From the NCBI GenBank assembly GCA_021156365.1, contig JAJNDK010000002.1, positions 310,001 through 374,000 on the forward strand: a stretch of DNA of 64,000 nucleotides, read 5' to 3'. The notes beneath the pieces are model-generated. The model was not told where the DNA came from. It did no database searches and saw only the letters and a list, made by a program, of their open reading frames with translations. The position numbers and the translations under genes are program-made. Origin of the DNA: Bacteroidota bacterium. GTDB taxonomy: Bacteria; Bacteroidota; Bacteroidia; B-17B0; Aurantibacillaceae. Each line of letters begins with the position of its first letter. Within the stretch, counting starts at the first letter, position 1. Positions 46,001-52,904 of the stretch are shown in pieces.

Positions 46001-46223
46001 TTTTTGCTTTTGCTGCTTTTTCACACAGCTGCAGCACCTGCGATGTATATCTCAATGCTACCGCTGTATCGGTTTCCAATTTAATCATCGCATTTAGTAT
46101 CCTACAGCGGATGGTATCGTGCTTTGCATTCTTAAGCGCGGTAGTGATCGAATCGGTGATGGCACCCTGAGCGCATATAGTTGTGGATATCACTAAAGCA
46201 GAAAGGAAAATCAGATATTTCAT
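43071..46223 (-). CDS. Secreted TPR-CHAT protein (caspase-like)
   Basis: A 1050-residue protein. A signal peptide (MKYLIFLSALVISTTICAQ) is followed by about ten to twelve TPR repeats (about 110-500; each with GNIYN/NNIG-type and GDKQ-type turns, 40-residue period), a helical linker, and a C-terminal CHAT domain (about 740-1050). The caspase-like dyad is intact: His876 in HISTHGFF and Cys966 in VVLSACETGLGD. The ending FKMAGARYVIMSMWQVPD and LFYINLL is typical. CHAT proteases cleave partners in signalling or defence, for example in gasdermin and type III-E CRISPR systems. The signal peptide places this one outside the cytoplasm, and neither gasdermin-like nor CRISPR genes lie nearby. Monocistronic with its own promoter. 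Confidence 0.88.
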   Translation of the reverse strand: MKYLIFLSALVISTTICAQGAITDSITTALKNAKHDTIRCRILNAMIKLETDTAVALRYTSQVLQLCEKAAKAKMTKEELIRYRKHLATAFTTMADQYDNKNNNEKTIEYLQKGLSIWETVGDTQNVLSTLNSMGNTFAFIGDKQKALENYLKGLALSEGTTYKEQRAHSLFKAGEIYYLGGDLTKAVEYYKMSLDLRQELGDKKGMARVYNNIGILHSGQGDKQEALACYLKSIELKEAVGDKKGVAHTFNSIGILYADKGDLSLSLEYCLKALKMQEEIGDKQAIGTSLVGVGFAYFNLDDKPKAFEYYKRALKIRQEIGYKQGIAEVLNNMGRIFSTSGDREKGLEYYKQSLKLHQESNYKQGIGLALNNIGAQYMELGDQTQALNYYTESQKIWDVLGHKYGKSLALHNIGIVYDRQGNYRQALDHYHESLKIREEIANKTGIASSCNAIGHTHVEMKNYGEGKKWFLRGLDVAQLAGSQNEIKGAAQALVKVCTVLEQPDSASVCLALLKKSLDKDLATNYFSLSEKEKENYYAAMENSYGLYYEFMADHIQLFPGLRDTAYNIALRNKGMALKSSAAMRQSITRSGDSILIHRYESWISLKKSIAKLYESGKDIKGFESKADSLEKELIRTSQLFGDVDKVRNLSWQQVQAGLKKGEAAIEFIQYKNTLDTAKTTSYIALLIKRDSKHPEVVRLCTESELQRILGSFRGNNISFVNEVYGTGQQTQTALYNKVWQPLEGQLAGIKTVYYSPVGLLHKVSFAGLSKKTGEYLCTTYKLNQLGSTGTLAHPSDGLFDGKELIMLMGGVQYNSDSTKTEVWSYLPGTLIETQHIASILEEKDIKAKYFSREAASESNFKQYANNSGIVHISTHGFFYPDRELIKQEPKAENTEKLKFRGEAHYAELSFVKNKNPLMRSGLVLAGANDVWNRHAMTDGEDGVLTAQEVSTLDLQKTKLVVLSACETGLGDIKGSEGVFGLQRSFKMAGARYVIMSMWQVPDKETSEFMELFYINLLKLKEIRASFAAARKTMLGKYDPYYWAAFVLME

Positions 46224-46251
46224 AACTTCTCCAATAGGTTTTTCTTTTTTT

Positions 46252-46259
46252 CAAAGATA
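46252..46259 (-). promoter_or_regulatory. -7 promoter element of the TPR-CHAT gene
   Basis: Exact TATCTTTG on the minus strand, 28 nt upstream of the ATG. A GGAG lies about 6 nt before the start codon, one of few Shine-Dalgarno-like sequences in the window. Confidence 0.6.
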
Positions 46260-46309
46260 CCGTTGTTTCTCAGAATCGGGTCGGGTTGCCCGCAATTTTC
46301 CGGGTATCT

Positions 46310-47059
46310 CTATTTCACTCTTAATCCGATCAGCGCTATCATCCGGCCTGTCTGCCCCTTTTCCTTCCGGAAAGAAAAATACTCGTCGTTATTCAGTACC
46401 GTACATTTTACGGAAATGCCCACCCGGTTTTCCGGGATGTCAAAACTGAGCAGTTGCTGCAGGTTGGCCCGTTTCAGATCAACAAAATATTTTCGCTTCT
46501 CCTTATCAAAATGTGTAAATTCTTTATCAAATTGTTCGGCTACCTCTGCCCCCACTTCAAAAGCCTGGTACGATATGCAGGTGCCGATATACGCATAACA
46601 ATCCCTGCCTTCGGTCCCGAATTGTTCCTGCATTTTTTTTAATGTGTTGGATACGATATTCCCTGCAGTCCCTCTCCACCCGGCATGAATAGCAGCTACG
46701 GCTTTGTTTTTCGCATCGTAGATCAGAACAGGCGTGCAATCGGCCACCGTAACTCCTGCAAAGATCCCCGGCTTATTCGTGATCACGGCATCGTAGCCAT
46801 TTGCCCGTCCCGGCTCATTGGCAACCCATACTTCATTGCCATGTACCTGGTGCGAAGAAGCGATCTGTCCTTCAGGAATTCCGGCAGCAGTGAAAAAAAG
46901 ATGGCGGTTCTCTTTGATCGCTTCCGTAACGTCTTCTGTAGAAAGCCCGAGATTCAGCGAATCGAACGGAGCTATACTCACTCCACCCCTGCGTTTACTC
47001 TGCACAGCAATAACATCGGTAAAAGGCTGAAATATTTCCGGTTTATCGAAAAGCTGCAT
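46310..47059 (-). CDS. pgeF: Peptidoglycan editing factor / polyphenol oxidase family (YfiH, DUF152)
   Basis: A 249-residue protein of full family length. It has the metal-site motifs HQVHGNEV (about 69-76), GVTVADCTPVLIYD and AAIHAGWRGT (His and Cys ligands), and the C-terminal SGIS/CTLNNDEYFSFRKEKGQTGR segment. PgeF prevents misincorporation of L-Ser for L-Ala in peptidoglycan precursors; related proteins act as purine nucleosidases or laccases. Its ATG overlaps the stop of the upstream alpha/beta hydrolase (TAATG), so the pair is coupled. Confidence 0.92.
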   Translation of the reverse strand: MQLFDKPEIFQPFTDVIAVQSKRRGGVSIAPFDSLNLGLSTEDVTEAIKENRHLFFTAAGIPEGQIASSHQVHGNEVWVANEPGRANGYDAVITNKPGIFAGVTVADCTPVLIYDAKNKAVAAIHAGWRGTAGNIVSNTLKKMQEQFGTEGRDCYAYIGTCISYQAFEVGAEVAEQFDKEFTHFDKEKRKYFVDLKRANLQQLLSFDIPENRVGISVKCTVLNNDEYFSFRKEKGQTGRMIALIGLRVK

Positions 47060-47856
47060 TACACTATAAACTGCTTAATTCGGGTTACGGCTTGCGGCAC
47101 TCCTTCGAGGTTGAGTGTATGCCCTGCCAAAGGGATAATATGTAACTGGGATCCGGGCAGGTTTTTGTGGATCTCTTCTGCAAAAGAAACGGGTAATAAT
47201 AAATCTTTTTCCCCATGTATGATAAGAGTGGGGACTTTTATCCCCGAAAGTTTCGGGCGGAAATCTTCTCTCGTCTCCGTTGCTTTCATCAGCTTAACCA
47301 ATGCTGTCGGATCGATACCCGATTGCAGCCGTGCGTCCTTCATTATTTCCAGCGGAATAAGCGGATTCCTGAAATATCCCTCACTCAGCACGGTTGGCAG
47401 CATCACATCCAGCATCAGGGAATAGCCACCGACTTCCAAAGCCCGCCACCAGGCATGCCCGATCGCATCAAAATAGGGGGTTTTGTGAGAAAGACTGGAC
47501 ATCAGTACCAGTTTTTGTAATGCTTCCGGATAGAGAACGGCATAGTGCTGTGCGATCATACTTCCATACGAAAGACCAATGACCACCGGCTTTTCGATCT
47601 TCAGTTCGTCTATGAGTCCCTTCAGATCCCGTGCGTGCGTGTCGAAGGACCGCCAGTCTGAGCTTTTATCGGATTTTCCCTGCAGAACAGCGTCCATAAG
47701 CACGATCTGGTAGTCGCCTGCAAAATAAGGCGTCACCAGCCCCCATGAAATCGTGGATTGCGTAAGGCCGTTCAGAAAAATTATTGTTGTTTTTGCATCC
47801 TTTTTCCCGGTTACTTCGTAATATAGTTGAAAACCGTCGTCAGTTGTGTGTATCAT
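47059..47856 (-). CDS. Alpha/beta hydrolase
   Basis: A 265-residue protein with the start taken at the ATG at 47856 (MIHTTDDGFQLYYEVTG). Motifs: FLNGLTQSTISWG (oxyanion region), nucleophile Ser in VIGLSYGSMIAQHY, the acid in IIHGEKDLLLP, and His in PLAGHTLNLE, so the catalytic triad is complete. The fold matches esterases or haloperoxidase-like hydrolases; the substrate is unknown. It shares one base with the pgeF start and lies divergent to the Lon-substrate-domain gene. Confidence 0.85.
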   Translation of the reverse strand: MIHTTDDGFQLYYEVTGKKDAKTTIIFLNGLTQSTISWGLVTPYFAGDYQIVLMDAVLQGKSDKSSDWRSFDTHARDLKGLIDELKIEKPVVIGLSYGSMIAQHYAVLYPEALQKLVLMSSLSHKTPYFDAIGHAWWRALEVGGYSLMLDVMLPTVLSEGYFRNPLIPLEIMKDARLQSGIDPTALVKLMKATETREDFRPKLSGIKVPTLIIHGEKDLLLPVSFAEEIHKNLPGSQLHIIPLAGHTLNLEGVPQAVTRIKQFIV

Positions 47857-47940
47857 ACAGGCAAGGTAGCGAAATTTCACAGGTTTTGTTAATTTTTCGA
47901 CTTTCCAACCTGTTAAATTTCAACAATCTATAGTTGAAAC

Positions 47941-47972
47941 TTGCTTTTTAGTCAAATTTAGTTTTACATTTG
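47941..47972 (+). promoter_or_regulatory. Bacteroidota-type promoter of the Lon-substrate-domain gene
   Basis: TTG at 47941-47943, a 21-nt spacer, then TACATTTG (47965-47972), an exact TAnnTTTG. It is about 75 nt upstream of the ATG. A 7-bp inverted repeat (ACAGGTT/AACCTGT, 47880-47920) lies just upstream in the divergent spacer. Confidence 0.7.
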
Positions 47973-48047
47973 CCACAAGACGAAATGCGGAAAATAAACC
48001 TTTTGGTTTAATATTTGCGTAACAGGTAAAGTCACATTAAATTGAAA

Positions 48048-48650
48048 ATGGAACCTAAAATATTAACGATACCAATGTTTCCTCTTAACACTGTGGTGCT
48101 ACCGGGTGAGACGAAGGTATTGCATATCTTCGAAGAAAGGTACCAGGAGCTGATCGTGGACTGCCTGAAGAATATGGCTAATTTCGGTATTCCTTATATC
48201 AAGAATAATGTGATCTCCGAATACGGAATGGAAGTGAAGATCAAACGTATCGTAAAGACCTACGAAAACGGTGAGCTTGACATTGAAGTTACAGGAGTTG
48301 CTCCTTTCAAAATATTACAGTTCAAAAAGATCTTAAAGCCTAAATTGTACGGTGCGGCAAGCATCCAGGAGTATGAAGATGATATGACGTCTATTCGTTA
48401 CAAGATGTTCCGTTCCCTGAAAAAATACATCAAGGCAGCCAAGCAAAAAGAAATTCCCGTAGAAACGTTCACCAATGTTTCGGTTTATAATGTAGCCATC
48501 CTGTTGGATCTTACCAATGAAGAGAAGTTACAGCTGATCGCATTCCCCGAGCTGAAACAAAAAGAAGATTTCCTGATCGCCAAGCTGAAACTTTTCATGC
48601 ACATGCTCAAATCCGAGCAGCAATTGAAAGGTAAGTTCTGGATGAACTAA
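48048..48650 (+). CDS. Lon protease N-terminal (substrate-binding) domain protein
   Basis: A 200-residue stand-alone LON N-terminal domain protein. It starts MEPKILTIPMFPLNTVVLPGE (ATG at 48048; a TTG two codons earlier is less likely) and includes LHIFEERYQELIVDCL and a Gly/Ile-rich beta region (GELDIEVTGVAPFKI). The C-terminal half is helical. No ATPase or Ser-Lys protease domain follows, so it binds proteins but does not degrade them itself. It is convergent with recX; the two stop codons overlap by 4 bp. Confidence 0.88.
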   Translation: MEPKILTIPMFPLNTVVLPGETKVLHIFEERYQELIVDCLKNMANFGIPYIKNNVISEYGMEVKIKRIVKTYENGELDIEVTGVAPFKILQFKKILKPKLYGAASIQEYEDDMTSIRYKMFRSLKKYIKAAKQKEIPVETFTNVSVYNVAILLDLTNEEKLQLIAFPELKQKEDFLIAKLKLFMHMLKSEQQLKGKFWMN

Positions 48651-49138
48651 TCTTCCTCCTTTATTCCCATTTTTTTCAAAACATCCTGTACAAGATCATT
48701 CTCATATCCTCTTGATACTGCGTATTGAATAAGCTTATATCTTTTGTGGAACTCATTTTTCTCTTTGGATTGTCCTGCCTTTTTTTCGAGGAGCTCTTCA
48801 AGGGTTTTTATATAATCGTCTCCGTCTATTTCCTGCAGGGCTTTTTTAATGCAATACTCCGAAATACGTTTTTGCTTCAGGGCAATTTTTATTTTGATCC
48901 TTCCCCACTTTTTTATCCTGAACTTTCCACCAGCATAAGCTTTTGCAAAACGCTCTTCGTTGATGAAATTGTTTGTGATCAGGTCCGCAATGATGTTCTC
49001 TATGGCTTCCGGCCACAAGCCCCACTCATATAATTTATCGCGCACCTCCTGCTGGCAGCGCTCCTGGTAGGCACAGTAACTTTCTGCTTTCAACGATGCT
49101 TCTTCCACAGATAACTTCTTCCGGCCTTTTTCTTCCAT
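48647..49138 (-). CDS. recX: Regulatory protein RecX
   Basis: A 163-residue helical protein, start taken at the ATG at 49138 (MEEKGRKKLSVEEASLKAES), which gives family length; the frame runs on to 49366 without similarity. RecX repeats are visible: CAYQERCQQEVRDKLYEWG, INEERFAKAYAGGKFRIKKWGRIKI and ISEYCIKKALQEI. RecX binds RecA filaments and limits recombination and SOS induction. recA is not nearby. It is divergent from the photolyase gene with 57 bp between, so two DNA-repair genes share an upstream region. Confidence 0.92.
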   Translation of the reverse strand: MEEKGRKKLSVEEASLKAESYCAYQERCQQEVRDKLYEWGLWPEAIENIIADLITNNFINEERFAKAYAGGKFRIKKWGRIKIKIALKQKRISEYCIKKALQEIDGDDYIKTLEELLEKKAGQSKEKNEFHKRYKLIQYAVSRGYENDLVQDVLKKMGIKEED

Positions 49139-49195
49139 TAATTGGTATGATGAACGTACTAATTTCGCAACAATAAATATCTTTACAAAAAAAAG

Positions 49196-50506
49196 ATGTC
49201 CATTGCACTCTTCTGGTTCCGACGGGATCTGCGTCTCGACGACAATGCGGGATTTTACCGTGCACTGAAAGAAGAGAAAAATGTTCAGCCTCTTTTTATT
49301 TTTGATACGGATATCCTTGATAAGCTGGAAGACAAAAAGGACCCGCGTGTCGACTTCATTCATCAAACGATACTGAAATTACAGGAGGAGCTGACCGGAC
49401 TTGGATCTTCTTTCCTCGTAAAAACGGGAAAACCAGTAGATGTATTCAAACAGCTTGCGGAAGAATACACGATCAAACAGGTGTACACTAATCATGATTA
49501 TGAACCGGCAGCTATCGAACGCGACGCAGCGGTAGAACAATTCCTGCAATCCCGGAACATAACTTTCCATAGCTTCAAAGACCAATGCATTTTCGAAAAG
49601 AACGAGGTACTCAAGGATGATGGAAGTCCCTATACGATCTTCACTCCATACAGCAAAAAATGGAAAAAAAAATTACAGGCATTTCATTATACATCCTATC
49701 CCTGCAAAAAATATTACGGGAACCTGAATGCGGGTAAACCATTGCCTGTACCTTCGCTGAAACAATTGGGATTTGAAGCCACATCCATTAAAACAGAACT
49801 GCCAAAAGCAGATAAAAATCTCATCAAACAGTATAAAGAAACACGCGACTTCCCTGCCCTTCAAGGGACTTCACGTCTCAGCATGCACCTGCGTTTCGGA
49901 ACGATCAGTATCCGTAAATTACTGGCCTGGTCGCTTCCGTTGAATGAAACTTATGTAAACGAGCTTATCTGGCGTGATTTCTATATGATGATCCTCTTTC
50001 ATTTTCCGCAGGTAGAACATAGTTGTTTTAAACGCGATTACGAGCATATCAAATGGCGTAACAACGAAAAAGAATTTGAAGCCTGGAGCAAGGGACAAAC
50101 CGGCTACCCGATCGTGGATGCCGGTATGCGGGAACTGAATGCAACAGGTTTTATGCACAACCGGGTTCGCATGATCGTTGCCAGCTTCCTGACCAAACAT
50201 TTACTGATCGACTACAGATGGGGAGAAGCTTATTTTGCACAGAAGCTGAATGATTTTGATCTTTCTGCCAATTCTGGTGGCTGGCAGTGGGCAGCAGGAT
50301 GCGGATGTGATGCGGCCCCTTATTTCCGGGTGTTCAATCCTTATGAGCAAACGAAAAAGTTCGATCCGGAATTTAAATATATACGTAAATGGGTGCCGGA
50401 ATATGAAGACTTCGGATATCCGCAGCCGATCGTTGAACATAAATTTGCAAGAGAACGTGCATTGAAAGTGTACAAAGAAGGGCTTGAGTATGCGAGAGGG
50501 AAATAA
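49196..50506 (+). CDS. phr: Deoxyribodipyrimidine photolyase (class I cryptochrome/photolyase family)
   Basis: A 436-residue protein. The N-terminal Rossmann domain begins ALFWFRRDLRLDDNAGFYRAL; the C-terminal FAD-binding domain contains LSMHLRFGTISIR, ELIWRDFYMMI, PIVDAGMRELNATGFMHNR and WQWAAGCGCDAAPYFRVFNP. These match CPD photolyases, which split pyrimidine dimers using blue light and FADH. The conserved tryptophan-rich FAD pocket is present. DASH cryptochromes are an alternative subclass, but the WAAGCGCDAAPYFR form favours photolyase. The stop lies 1 bp from the convergent beta-barrel gene. Confidence 0.93.
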   Translation: MSIALFWFRRDLRLDDNAGFYRALKEEKNVQPLFIFDTDILDKLEDKKDPRVDFIHQTILKLQEELTGLGSSFLVKTGKPVDVFKQLAEEYTIKQVYTNHDYEPAAIERDAAVEQFLQSRNITFHSFKDQCIFEKNEVLKDDGSPYTIFTPYSKKWKKKLQAFHYTSYPCKKYYGNLNAGKPLPVPSLKQLGFEATSIKTELPKADKNLIKQYKETRDFPALQGTSRLSMHLRFGTISIRKLLAWSLPLNETYVNELIWRDFYMMILFHFPQVEHSCFKRDYEHIKWRNNEKEFEAWSKGQTGYPIVDAGMRELNATGFMHNRVRMIVASFLTKHLLIDYRWGEAYFAQKLNDFDLSANSGGWQWAAGCGCDAAPYFRVFNPYEQTKKFDPEFKYIRKWVPEYEDFGYPQPIVEHKFARERALKVYKEGLEYARGK

Positions 50507-50507
50507 T

Positions 50508-51119
50508 TTAATCTTCGTGCAGGATGCTGTTCTCATTCTCGCCCCGGCGATATCCTAAGAATGCGCTGGAGAAATACAATTCCAGGCGGATACCATACAC
50601 ACTTTGATATTTATTGATGTCACTGAACAGCGCGACACCGATACCTACATCATACTTGAATTTATACGTGAATTGTACAGTTGCATGCAGCCCAAGGGGT
50701 TTTAAGGTGCGTGATCTGTATTCATTATAGGTAGAATCAAAAAAAGGCCGGTTGATCGTAGCAGCTGATCCGCCAAGGTATCCTGCCATATTGAACTTTT
50801 TCATTTCAAAACGTTTCCCGATAGCTAAATGTAGCTGTGCATGATTCCAATTCCCGAAACGATCGCCTGCAAGGAAAATACCTGTTTGAAAATAGATCGC
50901 CTGAATGTGAAAATTAAAGTCGCCGCCAAGATTCAGCTGGGTTCCTTCTGTATATGTGTTGTATTCAGTTCCCGCACCGATCGTAAGGTAATTGTTGAAT
51001 ACACTGTATCGTTTGCCATCATAGGTGATTTCCTTTTTTCTGCTGAACTCTCCCTTTGGCTGGGAAATACCGCACAAAACACACAACAACAGGATCAATA
51101 TATAGAAACTCCTCATCAT
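50508..51119 (-). CDS. Outer-membrane beta-barrel-like protein
   Basis: A 203-residue protein, start at the ATG at 51119. A signal peptide (MMRSFYILILLLCVLCGIS) precedes alternating amphipathic beta strands with aromatic ends (YLTIGAGTEYNTY, FNFHIQAIYFQTGIFLAG, YDVGIGVALFSDIN, YGIRLELYFSSAFLGY). This fits an 8-stranded barrel. No specific family. Convergent with phr and divergent from the next barrel gene. Confidence 0.6.
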   Translation of the reverse strand: MMRSFYILILLLCVLCGISQPKGEFSRKKEITYDGKRYSVFNNYLTIGAGTEYNTYTEGTQLNLGGDFNFHIQAIYFQTGIFLAGDRFGNWNHAQLHLAIGKRFEMKKFNMAGYLGGSAATINRPFFDSTYNEYRSRTLKPLGLHATVQFTYKFKYDVGIGVALFSDINKYQSVYGIRLELYFSSAFLGYRRGENENSILHED

Positions 51120-51238
51120 ACCGAACACGAAAATACTACAAATACCTTAAAAACGGGAAAAATCGGCTTAAATTGCCCTTCCGGCAGGTTTTTGCTATCG
51201 CCGGAATACTAATTTATTTATATCTTCGTTTTTACTAT

Positions 51239-51874
51239 ATGAAAACTCTGTTAATTGCATTTGTATTCCTGGTGATAGATATTTCCGGATCGCGGCTTTC
51301 CGCCCAGGAAGCTAAAGCCGTGAAAGAAAGCGGCCAGTTCTCCATAGGGGTACGTAATACGAACAGCCTGTTTACCGATGCGGGCTCTCCCGGAACCGGG
51401 TTTGGCGGGCAATTCAGGATCCGGATGGGTAAGCGGATCAATACCGATTGGTTCGCCGATTATATCACAACCGATCTGCAGGGTATCGGATTCAGAAGAG
51501 ATGCGCATATCGGATGGTCGGTGCTTTTTTATATGACGAAAAACCCGCTGCAGGAAAAAAAATTATCCCCCTTCATTTTAGCCGGGCATTGTTTTGATTA
51601 TACCAAAGTGTATGCACTGGAGTCGGGCGCATCGGACGACCGCTGGAGCAGCGCTGTTCAGATGGGACTCGGAAGCCACTACAACTTTAGCGATCGTTTT
51701 GATGTGACACTGATGGCACAATATATGAACCACCTTGGCAGCGATCTCCATGCACATATCCACAATGAGAATGGCGTGAAACACCTTGAGATCGAAAAAC
51801 ATTCGGGGATCGGGCTCGAAGGGCATGTGCTTGTTACGCTGAGCTTAAACTACAGACTGGGAAATTTATGGTAA
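51239..51874 (+). CDS. Outer-membrane beta-barrel-like protein
   Basis: A 211-residue protein with the start taken at the ATG at 51239, which gives a signal peptide (MKTLLIAFVFLVIDISGSRLSAQ); the frame upstream to 51056 has none. Beta strands alternate through the body (GFGGQFRIRMGKRINTDWFADYI, VTLMAQYMNHLGSDLHAHIH, VLVTLSLNYRLGNLW) and it ends in an aromatic residue typical of barrels. The 7-bp overlap with the next gene indicates translational coupling of two small barrels. Confidence 0.65.
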   Translation: MKTLLIAFVFLVIDISGSRLSAQEAKAVKESGQFSIGVRNTNSLFTDAGSPGTGFGGQFRIRMGKRINTDWFADYITTDLQGIGFRRDAHIGWSVLFYMTKNPLQEKKLSPFILAGHCFDYTKVYALESGASDDRWSSAVQMGLGSHYNFSDRFDVTLMAQYMNHLGSDLHAHIHNENGVKHLEIEKHSGIGLEGHVLVTLSLNYRLGNLW

Positions 51875-52455
51875 AGTGTAAGCTTCACATATTGTTTGTT
51901 CTGTTCTTCTTCATGTCTTTGTCATTGTTGTCACAAAACAAAGAAGACGATGCATCTGCTTTCAAACGCAAAGGTATTTTCCGTACCACACTTACTTTCG
52001 CTACCGGCTATATGCCGGCGAACAATCTCAACAACCTGTATCTGACGGGGAATATTGAATATTATACCGACAGCAGGATCTCCCTGCGCGGCGACGGAAT
52101 GTATTTTTTTAATTCCATGAACCAGGATAAAACGCTGAAGATGAATCACAGCATTTACAGTGGAGCTGCTTATCATTTCGGGCAGGGACAATTCGATCCT
52201 TTCGTTGGTTTGCAAACCGGGCTGGCCTATACACAGTGTGGGATCATTCAACAAGGCATGAGTGAAAGAAGTAAATCATTCAGTCCACTGATATCGCCTC
52301 TTGCCGGGTTTAACTATTATGCCCACAAATGGTTTCACCTCTTCATCAATATTCGTTATTCGTATGGCCGGCTTCTTTCGAATGAGGCCATCCTTCCGCT
52401 CAACGAATGGAATGTATCATTCGGATTGGGCTTTAACGTTGGCGGACGCAAATAA
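51868..52455 (+). CDS. Outer-membrane beta-barrel protein
   Basis: A 195-residue protein with a signal peptide (MVKCKLHILFVLFFFMSLSLLSQ) and porin-like strands (FRTTLTFATGYMPANNLN, YFNSMNQDK, HFGQGQFDPFVGLQTGLAYTQ, FHLFINIRYSYGRLL, NVSFGLGFNVGGRK). The start overlaps the previous barrel gene by 7 bp. Function unknown; perhaps a subunit of the same envelope complex. Confidence 0.65.
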   Translation: MVKCKLHILFVLFFFMSLSLLSQNKEDDASAFKRKGIFRTTLTFATGYMPANNLNNLYLTGNIEYYTDSRISLRGDGMYFFNSMNQDKTLKMNHSIYSGAAYHFGQGQFDPFVGLQTGLAYTQCGIIQQGMSERSKSFSPLISPLAGFNYYAHKWFHLFINIRYSYGRLLSNEAILPLNEWNVSFGLGFNVGGRK

Positions 52456-52520
52456 CGGTCGTTATTTACATACTACCTAAAAACTACTACATCACATTTA
52501 GGGCGGGATAAATAAGACAG

Positions 52521-52886
52521 TTACTGAACGATCGCATAGAACGCATCCGGAATATGCTCCACCACTACGAGCTGCCCTTCGGCTAAAACAGAAACAATAT
52601 CGAATCGGATCTCGTTCTCCAGTTTTTTCTGAACCACATATTCATTGATGGCTTTGATCAGCTGCCGTTGTTTCTTTTTGGTAACAAACATTTCGGGAGC
52701 GCCATACTCATCGTTCCTGCGTGTCTTCACTTCCACAACTACCAGCATCTCACCATCCCTGGCAACAATATCGATCTCGAATTTTTTGTATTGCCAATTG
52801 CAATCCAGGATCACATAACCCAATTTTTTCAGGAAAGCGATCGCCTGTTCTTCACCGAATTTTCCTTTTTCGTTGTGTTCTGCCAT
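52521..52886 (-). CDS. YraN family (UPF0102) endonuclease-like protein
   Basis: A 121-residue protein with a restriction-endonuclease-like fold. It begins KGKFGEEQAIAFLKKLGYVILD and carries the PD-(D/E)XK-type core EIDIVARDGEMLVVVEVKTR (about 37-56), with Asp39 and the Glu-Val-Lys present. YraN proteins are small conserved nuclease-fold proteins of uncertain role. The start lies 18 bp after the stop of the M1 aminopeptidase gene on the same strand, so co-transcription is likely. Confidence 0.92.
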   Translation of the reverse strand: MAEHNEKGKFGEEQAIAFLKKLGYVILDCNWQYKKFEIDIVARDGEMLVVVEVKTRRNDEYGAPEMFVTKKKQRQLIKAINEYVVQKKLENEIRFDIVSVLAEGQLVVVEHIPDAFYAIVQ

Positions 52887-52904
52887 GGCCCGAACCTCCT
52901 CTTT

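Noticed and set aside
48042-48047. TTG start two codons before the Lon-domain gene
   Set aside because: The ATG at 48048 matches the usual N-terminus and is the stronger codon.
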